Shown here: positions 35,966 through 44,212 of the stretch, piece after piece
Layout: every line of letters begins with the position of its first letter
Position numbering within the stretch: position 1 is the stretch's first letter
Assembly (NCBI GenBank): GCA_017347445.1
Contig: AP021856.1
Coordinates: 1,744,613-1,808,612 of the forward strand
Source of the DNA: Candidatus Brocadia pituitae
Lineage (GTDB): Bacteria > Planctomycetota > Brocadiia > Brocadiales > Brocadiaceae
Length of the DNA: 64,000 bases
Direction of reading: 5' to 3'
Position numbers and translations under genes: made by a program
Notes under the pieces: model-generated
Told to the model about the DNA's origin: nothing
What the model saw: only the letters and a program-made list of their open reading frames with translations
Databases searched by the model: none

Positions 35966-37216
35966 ATGGAACAAAACGATATTCTTTTCGAAACGGCGCT
36001 CCAACAATTTGATACGGTAGCTGAAATATTGCATTTAGAAGATGAAATCAGGGAGCGTATGAGGTTTCCCAAACGATCCCTTATTGTTTCTGTGCCCGTC
36101 AGGATGGACAATGGCACGGTAAAGGTTTTTAAGGGCTATCGGGTGCAGCATGATATCACCTTAGGCCCTTCCAAGGGTGGTATCCGGTATCATCCGAATG
36201 TCGATCTCCACGAAGTCTCGGCGCTGGCCATGTTAATGACGTGGAAATGCGCCCTCATGCACATGCCGTACGGCGGAGCGAAGGGTGGCGTTCAATGCAA
36301 TCCGGAAGAAATGTCGCAAAGCGAACTTGAACGCATGACCAGACGCTATACCACCGAAATTGTTCAAATCATAGGACCCGATAAGGACATTCCGGCGCCT
36401 GATCTATATACCAATTCCCAAACAATGGCCTGGATGATGGACACGTATAGCGTGCAGCAGGGAAATACCGTTCCGGGTGTTGTTACCGGCAAGCCTTTGT
36501 TGTTGGGTGGCTCGCTGGGAAGGGCAGAGGGCACAGGACGCGGGGTTGCCTATATGGTTATGGAGGCGGCACGGGTTTTATATAAAGAACTTCGTGGTTT
36601 GCGCGTAGCCATTCAGGGTATGGGAAATGTCGGTTCTGTCGCTGCCAGGCTCCTGTATGAACAGGGGTGTAATATCGTGGCCGTCAGTGATATCAGTGGT
36701 GGCGCTTACAATCCAAAAGGGATTCTTGTTCCCTATCTCATGCATCATATCAAAGAGCATAAACATGTTGTTGGTTTGAGGGAAGCGGATGCGATCACCA
36801 ACGAAGAGATCTTTGAAATTGATTGCGATGTGGTTATCCCGGCGGCCATAGAAGGCCAGATTACCGAAGCGAATGCGGACAAAGTCAAAGCCAAAATCAT
36901 CGTAGAAGGGGCGAACGGTCCGACCACGCCTGAGGCGGATAAGATACTCTTCGATAAAAAGGCATTTTTAGTCCCGGATATCCTTGCCAATGCCGGTGGC
37001 GTGACGGTGTCATATTTTGAATGGGTGCAGGATATTCAATATTATTTTTGGGGCGAAGATGACATTCAGAAAAAGCTCAAGGATGTCATGGTCAGCACGT
37101 TCAACCGGGTGCTTGCCCTTTCCAACAAACAAGGTGTCGATATGCGAACCGCCGCATTAATGCTGGGGATAGGGCGTGTAGCTGAAGCCAAGAAGCTGCG
37201 CGGATTATACCCTTAA
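35966..37216 (+). CDS. gdhA: Glutamate dehydrogenase
   Basis: A 416-residue Glu/Leu/Phe/Val dehydrogenase-family enzyme interconverting glutamate and 2-oxoglutarate plus ammonium. GPSKGGIRYHPNVDLHEVSALAMLMTWK and MPYGGAKGGVQCNPEE contain the substrate lysines. The Rossmann motif is VAIQGMGNVGSVAARLL. Glutamate preference is supported by the K-x-A-L and PAPDLYT motifs. ATG 35966 follows AAGGAACC. In an ammonium-oxidising organism it may run in either direction. It lies 18 bp upstream of an MFS gene. Confidence 0.94.
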   Translation: MEQNDILFETALQQFDTVAEILHLEDEIRERMRFPKRSLIVSVPVRMDNGTVKVFKGYRVQHDITLGPSKGGIRYHPNVDLHEVSALAMLMTWKCALMHMPYGGAKGGVQCNPEEMSQSELERMTRRYTTEIVQIIGPDKDIPAPDLYTNSQTMAWMMDTYSVQQGNTVPGVVTGKPLLLGGSLGRAEGTGRGVAYMVMEAARVLYKELRGLRVAIQGMGNVGSVAARLLYEQGCNIVAVSDISGGAYNPKGILVPYLMHHIKEHKHVVGLREADAITNEEIFEIDCDVVIPAAIEGQITEANADKVKAKIIVEGANGPTTPEADKILFDKKAFLVPDILANAGGVTVSYFEWVQDIQYYFWGEDDIQKKLKDVMVSTFNRVLALSNKQGVDMRTAALMLGIGRVAEAKKLRGLYP

Positions 37217-37234
37217 CGTGAATATCAGGTTCTC

Positions 37235-38500
37235 ATGGAAGCGCATCTGAGCAAGCAGCAGGAAAGAAGTGCGGTCAGAAAAAGTCTGAGGTATTCTATT
37301 AAGGACGGAGTGGCATTTGCCGCAACGACAGGGTTTGGCGACAACTACCTCAATCCCTTTGCTGTAGCCCTCGACGCAAGTGCTTTTCAGATCGGATTAT
37401 TAAGTTCTGCATCCCAATTTGTTCCCGCCGTGGCGCAACTCAAGGTTGCCGACTTCACCGAACGGTTTGGCAGCCGAAAGAAGGTGATCGTGAGGTCTGT
37501 CTTCATCCATGCCTTTCTGTTGCTGCCTATGGCAATGATCCCTTATTTGCCGGAGTTTGTGCGGGTATATGCCCTCATTGGATTTTGCACCTTATACGTC
37601 TCGTTTGCTTCCTTTGCCGGACCTGCCTGGGGTTCTCTTATGGCGAACCTCGTTCCCGAACGCAGGAGAGGCGTTTTTTTCAGCAGGCGCGGACGGCTGA
37701 TTAGCCTGGTTATGGTTGTCAGCTCTTTTCTTGCCGGGTATATACTGCATTTTTTTAAGAAGCAGTCTCTGCTCGGTTTTACGATCATATTTCTTGTTGC
37801 CATGATTTCACGGTACGTATCATGGTATTTTCTGAGCAGGATGTATGAACCCCCTCTGGAGGTGAAGCGTGAGCACTATTTCTCCCTGGGAGAATTTTTA
37901 CGAAGATTAAACGTCGGAAATTTCGGGAAGTATGTGATCTTTCACAGCTGTTTCAGCTTTGCTGTATTTATTGCCTCCCCGTTCTTTCCCGTATTTATGC
38001 TCAGGGATTTGGGATTTTCCTACATTACCTATACCATCGTTACCACCACCGTTCCCCTTGCGAGTATCCTGGCGGTGAGCTATTGGGGTCGTCGTGCTGA
38101 CGCCCTTGGGAATCGGCAAATTATCTTGATATGCAGTCTTGTTGTATCGGTTCTGCCGGCTATGTGGCTGATTTCCCGTCAGGTGTATTTTCTGATTATC
38201 ATACAAATCCTGGCGGGCATATTCTGGGCTGGGTTTAATCTCTGTTCCTCCAATTTCATCTACGACTCGGTGATCCCTGAAAAACGCACCCGCTGCATCT
38301 CATATTTTAACATCTTTAATGGGTTTTCCATTTGTGCCGGCAACCTGCTTGGTGGCTTTCTTGCGACCCACATCCCCCCGCTCTTTGGGTATCGGTTGAT
38401 TGCCCTGTTTGCACTCTCATCATTTCTGAGGATCCTGGCATCAATCCTCTTGCTGAAACGGGTAAAAGAGATACGGAAGAGGGACGTCACCGTGGTGTAG
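37235..38500 (+). CDS. Major facilitator superfamily transporter
   Basis: A 421-residue protein with about twelve hydrophobic segments in two halves. The loop between helices 2 and 3 reads FTERFGSRKKVIV, an MFS motif A variant, and PERRRGVFFSRRG is similar to the second-half copy. The substrate cannot be inferred. It begins 18 bp after gdhA and may be cotranscribed. Length is normal. Confidence 0.85.
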   Translation: MEAHLSKQQERSAVRKSLRYSIKDGVAFAATTGFGDNYLNPFAVALDASAFQIGLLSSASQFVPAVAQLKVADFTERFGSRKKVIVRSVFIHAFLLLPMAMIPYLPEFVRVYALIGFCTLYVSFASFAGPAWGSLMANLVPERRRGVFFSRRGRLISLVMVVSSFLAGYILHFFKKQSLLGFTIIFLVAMISRYVSWYFLSRMYEPPLEVKREHYFSLGEFLRRLNVGNFGKYVIFHSCFSFAVFIASPFFPVFMLRDLGFSYITYTIVTTTVPLASILAVSYWGRRADALGNRQIILICSLVVSVLPAMWLISRQVYFLIIIQILAGIFWAGFNLCSSNFIYDSVIPEKRTRCISYFNIFNGFSICAGNLLGGFLATHIPPLFGYRLIALFALSSFLRILASILLLKRVKEIRKRDVTVV

Positions 38501-38655
38501 TGCCTTAGCCAGACAGGATAAGGGAAACTGACGCAGCATCGTACAACCAAATCCCTTCTCTTGGTAGGACAAGCGTCCCCGCTTTCATGATGATGTTACT
38601 CCGTACGGTTGACCAACCTTAGAGGATTCCGGGATGTGTTAAAAACCAGCAGGCA

Positions 38656-39885
38656 TTAATGGATGAATACCATAAACAATATAATGCCAACAAACGTGGA
38701 AACTACGGTTGTTGTAAACCCTACCTTGAAAAAATCCCAAAATCCCACATGAACGTGTTCCTTCGAAAGTTCTAAGACAATCATATTTGCCACGGAACCC
38801 ATAACGGTTAGATTTCCGGCAAACGTGCTGCTCATGGCCAGTACGTACCACATCGTCTTTGGGTCGGCAAATTTCTCAATCCAGTTTGCCGACACCAAGA
38901 CAAAGGGCACATTTGAGACCAGGTTGGACGCAATGACGGAAAAGATGCTGAAATGGATAATCTGGCTCGATGGGGTCTGTCCCAGATAGGGTTCAACGGC
39001 AGTATGTGCCAGGGTTAAAAACCCAGCCTTATTGATGCCGCCTACCACGATAAACAATCCGCTGAAAAAAAGTAACAATGTCCAGTCTACCTTTTCCAAG
39101 GCATATTGGGGTTTTGTTCCCGATATGATAATCAAGGCAAGCCCGCCGGTTATTGCCGATAACGGGAGGTTGCCCGTAAAGACAAATCCCAGGAAGATAC
39201 AAAAGAGCACCACGAGAGATTTTACCGTGAGCTTTATATCGAGTTCCGGTTTTACCAAAACAATCGGTTCCAGTCTTTTGAAGGTAATGTCCTTCCTGAA
39301 CAGGATGAAAATAATAAGTACATTGGCCATAAGGCTTACAATGCCAATGGGCAGAAGATGCCAGGTGAAATCCAGATACGGTATCTTTGAAAAAACGCCG
39401 ATGAGCATATTTTGTGGATTCCCCGTCAGGGTAACGACGCTTCCAATGTTGGAAGAGGTTGCAAGCGCTATGAGATAAGGGACGGGATTGAGTTTCGTCT
39501 GGCTTAAGGCAAGGATCAGGAGTGGCGTGAACATCAGGCAAATGGTGTCGTTGACAAACAGCGCAGACAAGATACCGCTGGAGAAGGATACAAAACAGAG
39601 TAAGGCAAAGGAATTTCTGGCATGCGTGATCAGCAAGTACGAGAGATATTTAAAACAATTGGCTATCTTAAGATAACCAATGAGGATCATCGTGCCCAGG
39701 AGCAGCAAGATGGTATTAAAATCTACGGTCCGGTACGCCTCATCCAGCGTTAATACGCCGGAGAGGACCATCAGGACGGCGCCCAGCAATGCCCCCGATG
39801 GTCTGTCCAGTTTATGCCATTTCATCTTCTGGGCAGAGATGATGACATAGGTGAGGAGAAAGATGAGTAGTGATATTATGAGCAT
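38656..39885 (-). CDS. ArsB/NhaD-type ion transporter
   Basis: About 409 residues with eleven or so transmembrane helices. VNDTICLMFTPLLILAL and TSSNIGSVVTLTGNPQNMLIG are the paired signature loops of the ion transporter superfamily that includes ArsB, NhaD and dicarboxylate carriers. ASNLVSNVPFVLVSA and AGNLTVMGSVANMIVLE repeat them in the second half. The substrate (arsenite, Na+/H+ or anion) is undecided. The start is placed at ATG 39885; the frame continues upstream to 40044, but the added part is hydrophilic and unlike the family. Confidence 0.82.
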   Translation of the reverse strand: MLIISLLIFLLTYVIISAQKMKWHKLDRPSGALLGAVLMVLSGVLTLDEAYRTVDFNTILLLLGTMILIGYLKIANCFKYLSYLLITHARNSFALLCFVSFSSGILSALFVNDTICLMFTPLLILALSQTKLNPVPYLIALATSSNIGSVVTLTGNPQNMLIGVFSKIPYLDFTWHLLPIGIVSLMANVLIIFILFRKDITFKRLEPIVLVKPELDIKLTVKSLVVLFCIFLGFVFTGNLPLSAITGGLALIIISGTKPQYALEKVDWTLLLFFSGLFIVVGGINKAGFLTLAHTAVEPYLGQTPSSQIIHFSIFSVIASNLVSNVPFVLVSANWIEKFADPKTMWYVLAMSSTFAGNLTVMGSVANMIVLELSKEHVHVGFWDFFKVGFTTTVVSTFVGIILFMVFIH

Positions 39886-40060
39886 GTTACGGTCGCGGAA
39901 CCTCACAAGGCGGGTTAAGCGGTAGCGAATTCTCCTTTCATAAAACAGTATTGAAGGGTCTGGCGTAAAAACCAACGTCTTAACCCACCTTTGCAGATGC
40001 ACATCTTTTTTACCGTTTCCCAAAAATTGCACCGTGAGGAGCACGGTTGTGCCGATACGT

Positions 40061-40429
40061 TCATGATCTCCAAACTGCCCACGCCATACAAATCCAGCCA
40101 GACAGAAACGCTAGTCCGCCCAGGGGTATGATCATGCCCGGCCAGTGCACCCCACTCAGACTCAGCAGATAGAGGCTGCCGGAGAAGAGGACTGTCCCAA
40201 TGACAAACAACCATCCTCCAAGAGCAATGAGTGAAGACGGCCACCTCGTCTGTGCCCATGCAGCCGCCATGAGCGCAAAGGCATGATACATCTGATAGCG
40301 CACCCCCACCTCGAAAACAGAAAGCATTTCCGGGCTCAGGCGAGTCTTTAGTCCGTGAGCGCCAAAGGCGCCTGCCGCTACCCCGGCACATGCCGACAGG
40401 GCGCCGATAATAAAGAATGTCCGAACCAT
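40061..40429 (-). CDS. DUF423 membrane protein
   Basis: About 122 residues with four transmembrane segments. GAFGAHGLKTRLSPEMLSVFEVGVRYQMYHAFALM is the family motif, with the conserved His residues. Function is unknown across the family. AAGGAAGGGAG directly precedes ATG 40429, which decides the start against a longer frame. It stands between two minus-strand genes. Confidence 0.9.
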   Translation of the reverse strand: MVRTFFIIGALSACAGVAAGAFGAHGLKTRLSPEMLSVFEVGVRYQMYHAFALMAAAWAQTRWPSSLIALGGWLFVIGTVLFSGSLYLLSLSGVHWPGMIIPLGGLAFLSGWICMAWAVWRS

Positions 40430-40493
40430 GCTCCCTTCCTTCCTTTCGTGCAAGTATTTGTATAGCGGGTATTACCCGCTATAATTTATCTGT

Positions 40494-41990
40494 TCAACGG
40501 CGCCGTGATCCGCCGAGGATACCGCCTAATACGCCGCGTAAGATCTGACGGCCGATCTGGCTGCCGACGGTGCGTGCAGCCTGTTTGGCCATTGTTTCAG
40601 CCAGGCCCTGGCGGCGCTTCGTGCCCCATAATAAGTCTCCCAGAAGTCCGCCCCCTTCAGACTGCCGACCTGCCGGGGTTTGACCCGGCCGCCCAACAGG
40701 CGTGTTTGCCGGTGCGGTTCTCCGGCTCAGGATCTCGTAAGCCGACTCGCGGTTTACACGGGAGTCGTATTTAATGCCTACCGGGCTGCGCGCCCGCACT
40801 ACTGATCGTTCTTCATGAGTGATTGCCCCCATACGGCAGCGTGGCGGACAAATCAGCGTGTGTTCCACCGGCATGGGCACGCCTTTCTCCTGAAGGGTAG
40901 ACACGAGGGCCTCGCCGACACCGAGCTGGGAAATGACCTCGGCGACATTAAGTTTAGGGTTGGGAACAAAGGTTTCCGCTGCAGTGCGCACCGACTTCCG
41001 ATCACGCGGGGTATAGGCGCGCAGGGCGTGCTGGATACGATTTCCGAGCTGGCCGAGGATGTCGTTCGGCACGTCGTCCGGAAACTGCGAGCAGAAGTAC
41101 ACGCCCACACCCTTCGACCTGATGATCCGCACGACCTGTTCCACCCGCTGGCGCAACGCCGGCGGGGCGTCGTCAAACAATAAGTGGGCCTCATCGAAGA
41201 AGAACACCAGCCGGGGCTTGTCGGGGTCTCCCACCTCGGGCAGGTTCTCGAACAGCTCCGATAACAACCACAGCAGGAAGCTCGAATACAGTCGTGGCTT
41301 CAGGATGAGCTGGTCAGCGGCAAGGATATTGATGATACCGCGGCCGCTGAGATCGGTGCGCAGCAGGTCGACGAGTTCCAGCGCCGGTTCGCCAAACAAT
41401 GACTCCCCGCCTTCCCGCTCCAGGGTCAGGAGTGAGCGCTGAACGGCAGCAATGGACTGTGTGCTGACCAGGCCGTACTGCGTTGTGATCTCCTGGCGGT
41501 TATCCGCGATAAATCCCAGGAGGGCGCGCAGGTCGTCGAGGTCAAGCAGCAGCAGGGTCTGGTCGTCCGCCAGTTTGAAGGCGATATCGAGCATCCCCGA
41601 CTGGGTATTGTTGAGTTCGAGGATCCGGCCAAGCAGGGTCGGACCGATCTCGCTGACCGTCGTCCGTACCGGATGGCCTGCCTTACCGTACAAGTCCCAG
41701 AACACCACCGGGCTGGCCTCGTGAATATAATCTTTGATACCGATCTGCGCAACGCGCTGTTGTGTCTTCTCGTTGGGGGCACCGGCCAGCGCCAGGCCGG
41801 CGACATCACCCTTTACGTCGGCTATGAACACCGGCACACCCATACGCGAGAAGCCTTCCGCCAGGACGAGCAGGGAAATGGTCTTGCCGGTGCCGGTAGC
41901 GCCGGCGATCAGTCCATGACGGTTAGCGTATTTGGCCAGCAAGTGGACGGGCTGCTCGCCCTTGCCGATGAGTATCTCGTTCACGTACAA
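40494..41990 (-). CDS. HerA-like (DUF853) ATPase
   Basis: A 498-residue FtsK/HerA-type ATPase of the DUF853 family. Walker A is AGATGTGKTISL near 30 and Walker B LVFFFDEAHLLFDD near 270. An SRO-like QFPDDVPNDILGQLGNRIQHALRA follows. The C-terminus is glycine/arginine-rich (GRQILRGVLGGILGGSRRR). Members are poorly characterised cytoplasmic ATPases. The gene is GC-rich relative to neighbours, suggesting transfer. No nurA nuclease gene is adjacent, so a role in DNA end resection cannot be assumed. Confidence 0.9.
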   Translation of the reverse strand: MYVNEILIGKGEQPVHLLAKYANRHGLIAGATGTGKTISLLVLAEGFSRMGVPVFIADVKGDVAGLALAGAPNEKTQQRVAQIGIKDYIHEASPVVFWDLYGKAGHPVRTTVSEIGPTLLGRILELNNTQSGMLDIAFKLADDQTLLLLDLDDLRALLGFIADNRQEITTQYGLVSTQSIAAVQRSLLTLEREGGESLFGEPALELVDLLRTDLSGRGIINILAADQLILKPRLYSSFLLWLLSELFENLPEVGDPDKPRLVFFFDEAHLLFDDAPPALRQRVEQVVRIIRSKGVGVYFCSQFPDDVPNDILGQLGNRIQHALRAYTPRDRKSVRTAAETFVPNPKLNVAEVISQLGVGEALVSTLQEKGVPMPVEHTLICPPRCRMGAITHEERSVVRARSPVGIKYDSRVNRESAYEILSRRTAPANTPVGRPGQTPAGRQSEGGGLLGDLLWGTKRRQGLAETMAKQAARTVGSQIGRQILRGVLGGILGGSRRR

Positions 41991-42000
41991 CCTCCTTATG

Positions 42001-42421
42001 GAAAAATGCGATTAAGATCTTCCCAACCCGAATACATCGGACTGCGTAGCGCAGGTATGTCCCCCGCTGGCGGGGGTTAGGGGGTGGATTTCCCCCGCCA
42101 AATGCCGACCACAAAGAATCGGCACTACGTTTTTTTGCAAAAAATGTAAAAATATATCGTAATAATTTAGTTTTTTGAAAAAGTAGGGGCGAAGCATTTG
42201 CCCGCTTGGGTATGGGCGTGTTTATGCCAATTACAGCAAATGCTTCGCCCCTACACGGTATGGTAAATATCGCTATTGTTGGGATTTTCAATAAACTAAA
42301 TTGTTACAATATATCTTGTAAAATATTAAGACGGCGAGGCGGAGTCCTCGAATCGTCTTGTGCAGGCTCCAGTCATCTCCCAACGTAGTATATGCGTAAT
42401 CGTATGCCTTTTGCCTTTCCC
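42001..42421. other. Intergenic region with repeats
   Basis: About 420 bp without a gene. CCCCCGCTGGCGGGGG at 42061-42076 is a GC hairpin, followed by GGGGGTGGATTTCCCCC. A MITE-like inverted repeat lies at 42183-42254. ORFs read in this stretch follow the repeats and are not credible. Confidence 0.5.
42183..42254. repeat. MITE-like inverted repeat
   Basis: Perfect 19-bp terminal inverted repeats (GTAGGGGCGAAGCATTTGC at 42183-42201, its inverse at 42236-42254) enclose 34 bp. GTAGGGGCGAAGCATT-type ends recur in small non-autonomous elements of many bacteria, including cyanobacteria. No coding capacity. Confidence 0.75.
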
Positions 42422-42685
42422 TTATTCCTTGTCCTTCCAGTTCCACCACTTTAATTTGTCTGGATCATGTTCTTCATGGTTTGCGTAGTAGACTGCTGTC
42501 CTGAATACATAAAGAACGCATTTATCAACGTGTGTCCCAACGGTCTGTTCGAGAAGTTTATAAAGTCGTTCAGGATTCCTATCCTTCAGGTCACGAACCT
42601 GGTGAATGCCGATGGATTTCAGCGCCTGTGCTATCCTGATGCCGACACCTGGAATTGATTCCAGGGATTCAGACCGTTTCTTCAT
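42422..42685 (-). CDS. Cdd1-like helix-hairpin-helix protein
   Basis: About 87 residues. SIPGVGIRIAQALKSIGIHQVRDLKDRNPERLYKLLEQ is a helix-hairpin-helix pair, and VDKCVLYVFRTAVYYA then KLKWWNWKD is the conserved C-terminus of the pathogenicity-locus Cdd1 family (PF11731). It is likely a small nucleic-acid-binding protein; function unknown. The start is set at ATG 42685; an earlier ATG at 42709 overlaps the attC-like box F. In the accessory block it follows the exported 182-residue protein in the same direction. Confidence 0.8.
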   Translation of the reverse strand: MKKRSESLESIPGVGIRIAQALKSIGIHQVRDLKDRNPERLYKLLEQTVGTHVDKCVLYVFRTAVYYANHEEHDPDKLKWWNWKDKE

Positions 42686-42705
42686 GTCCCTTTGTTTTTT
42701 TCGAC

Positions 42706-42745
42706 ACATAACGGCATGCGCATCAGATGCGCGCAACTGTTAGTG
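42706..42745 (-). repeat. Weak candidate attC (F)
   Basis: On the minus strand CACTAAC (42745-42739), then a hairpin GCGCGCATCTGATGCGCATGC, then GTTATGT (42712-42706). It lies 19 bp after the stop of the 182-residue gene and 21 bp before the Cdd1 gene start, as an attC would. At 40 bp it is shorter than known functional sites, so this could be a degenerate site or an ordinary hairpin. Confidence 0.35.
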
Positions 42746-42763
42746 CGTTAAAGTTAAGTGAGA

Positions 42764-43312
42764 TCATTTAACTTCAAACCGAAGTGCTTCTTTGTTCCAT
42801 ACTACAGAAGTGATTTGGTTTAGGAGAACCGTATCCCGCACGAGGTTGTATAGACTAAGAGGTGTTATGGTTTCTAGAACAAACTGCCTCTGAAAACCTT
42901 CGAAGTTACTTCTCAGTTGGGGAATAGTCGCATGATTGCGCTTGTTGTGGACAGATTGCCATACGGCGTCAATGACCCACGCAGCTAAGCTCTTGAGTAA
43001 AACTGATTGACGGTCAACACGATGATCTTTGCTCTTTTGCACAATGGCTAGAGAAGAGGAATTTGAGTCGAATTGGATCGTCTGACCGTTCGAAAATGAA
43101 CCCAACGCAGTTTTGTTATCATCAGTTAGTTTAAGAGCAGTAAGCAAAACTGTGTCGCCTGATGACCGCGTTGAAAGGAATATGTGGCGGGGAATGTAGG
43201 TAACTATTCTTACCAGACGCGCCTGTCGTTCAGCTGGGAATGCAGACTTTGGAAGTTTTAGTAATAACGCCGCAGTCCCTATAAAGATGATGAATTTTCT
43301 TCTACTGATCAT
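42764..43312 (-). CDS. Exported hypothetical protein, 182 residues
   Basis: The N-terminus MISRRKFIIFIGTAALLLKL is a signal sequence with a twin arginine, so Tat export is possible. The body has no recognised family; it shows alternating beta-like segments (VRIVTYIPRHIF, DTVLLTALKLTDDN) and one Trp-rich helix (SLAAWVIDAVWQSV). It is flanked by attC-like sequences E and F, on the same strand as its neighbours, and is therefore a probable cassette gene. Confidence 0.6.
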   Translation of the reverse strand: MISRRKFIIFIGTAALLLKLPKSAFPAERQARLVRIVTYIPRHIFLSTRSSGDTVLLTALKLTDDNKTALGSFSNGQTIQFDSNSSSLAIVQKSKDHRVDRQSVLLKSLAAWVIDAVWQSVHNKRNHATIPQLRSNFEGFQRQFVLETITPLSLYNLVRDTVLLNQITSVVWNKEALRFEVK

Positions 43313-43350
43313 TGCCTCGACACTCCCAAAATAGATAGCTGTGGTTTAAC

Positions 43351-43491
43351 GTCCAACATTAAATATTTTGTGACAATTCAGTTTTCTGAAAAAACCCTGA
43401 AAAGCTCTGTCATCAGGTAGGGCAGGCATTGCCTGCCATAATCAGTCCTACAGTTCCAAAGCGACAAATACCTGAATATTTAACGTAGGAT
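43351..43491 (-). repeat. Candidate attC site (E) with a REP palindrome in its loop
   Basis: On the minus strand R''-like ATCCTAC (43491-43485) and L'' TTAAATATT (43483-43475) are matched by L' AATATTTAA (43367-43359) and R' GTTGGAC (43357-43351, a perfect GTTRRRY). R'' pairs with R' at five of seven positions. The 141-bp length is at the upper end of known attC sizes. The loop contains the palindrome GGCAGGCATTGCCTGCC. The exported protein starts 39 bp after R'. Confidence 0.5.
43411..43437. repeat. REP-like palindrome, copy a
   Basis: CAGGTAGGGCAGGCATTGCCTGCC contains the 17-bp palindrome at 43421-43437. Related units occur at 43614, 44184, 44873 and 45470, flanking a RAYT gene. It sits inside the loop of attC candidate E. 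Confidence 0.7.
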
Positions 43492-43613
43492 GTCGTACGC
43501 ACACCACCCCAGTTACCGATTATTTGTCAAAACCAATTCAATCCATTTCCTGTTCCTTGTTTACACGAGGACATGGTTGTTATGCAGGGCACATGTCGAT
43601 TGCTCATTTTTTT

Positions 43614-43640
43614 GGTAGGCGATGCCTACCCTACTTTGCT
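43614..43640. repeat. REP-like palindrome, copy b
   Basis: GGTAGGCGATGCCTACC (43614-43630) followed by CTACTTTGCTGG. The same words with a few changes occur at 44873, so b and d belong to one subtype. Confidence 0.65.
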
Positions 43641-43669
43641 GGCAACCACCTTACGAAAATCAAAATCGT

Positions 43670-44120
43670 CTATTCCGCGTCCGCTGCTGGATTTTTTTGT
43701 TGGACATCTTCCATTATTTCAATTCGAAGTACATATTTCGTTTTACTGCTTTTAATAAGACGACTGTTCCAGTGACATATCTGGCAGTCGTCTTCGAAGA
43801 CTATTGGCAGATATGTGAACGTGAATCCACTGCTCCCATCAAGCGTGTCTCCAACCCCAGCGATATAGTCAAGCATTGTTCTTTTTCTTTCAAACGAAGG
43901 AGCATAGAGGGTAAAATCCATTCGAATAGATGCGTGTGACCAGGCGCGGCCGTTCATTGCTGCAATTCCCGCATTGCAAAGTTTGATGAATTGTGATTCG
44001 AATTGAGAACGATTCATCTTTGTATGGCGGATATCCGGTTATTTCTAAATCTATTACATCTCCCACCTTGGGCGGCGGCTTGGTAGGTAAATGGCTTGGA
44101 TCATATGGCAGATATTTCAT
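43670..44120 (-). pseudogene. Frameshifted gene, possibly RusA-like resolvase
   Basis: Two minus-strand frames join into one protein. The first gives MKYLPYDPSHLPTKPPPKVG to YPPYKDESFSIR, and the second, from about 44005, gives QFIKLCNAGIAAMNGRAWSH through FTYLPIVFEDDCQICHWNSRLI to YVLRIEIME. EDD followed by a late beta strand resembles RusA-type Holliday junction resolvases, but this is a guess from pattern. The shift lies in about 44000-44035. Its start follows a half-site (G) with GTTAAAC by 10 bp, so it may be a decayed cassette. Confidence 0.45.
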
Positions 44121-44129
44121 TTTGTTTTC

Positions 44130-44160
44130 GTTTAACATTGAATTAGGCGTACGAATAATC
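44130..44160 (-). repeat. attC-like half site (G)
   Basis: On the minus strand GATTATTCGTACGCCTAATTCAAT leads to GTTAAAC (44136-44130, a perfect GTTRRRY). It closely matches attC-A at 4110-4139 (CTATTAGTACGCCTAATTAAT then GTTAGCC). The left arm is missing; REP copy c begins 24 bp beyond. I read it as the right half of an attC disrupted by the REP-RAYT unit. Confidence 0.5.
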
Positions 44161-44183
44161 GTCTTATTTTACGGCTATCAACA

Positions 44184-44206
44184 GGTAGGGCAGGCAATGT
44201 CTGCCG
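44184..44206. repeat. REP-like palindrome, copy c
   Basis: GGTAGGGCAGGCAATGTCTGCC, 7 bp beyond the stop codon of the RAYT gene. It begins a longer repeat of about 160 bp, including the 3' end of that gene, copied at 45470-45640. Confidence 0.7.
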
Positions 44207-44212
44207 AAAACA

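Noticed and set aside
40494-41990. Several long plus-strand frames opposite the HerA-like gene
   Set aside because: These are shadows caused by high GC content; the minus-strand frame has clear Walker motifs.
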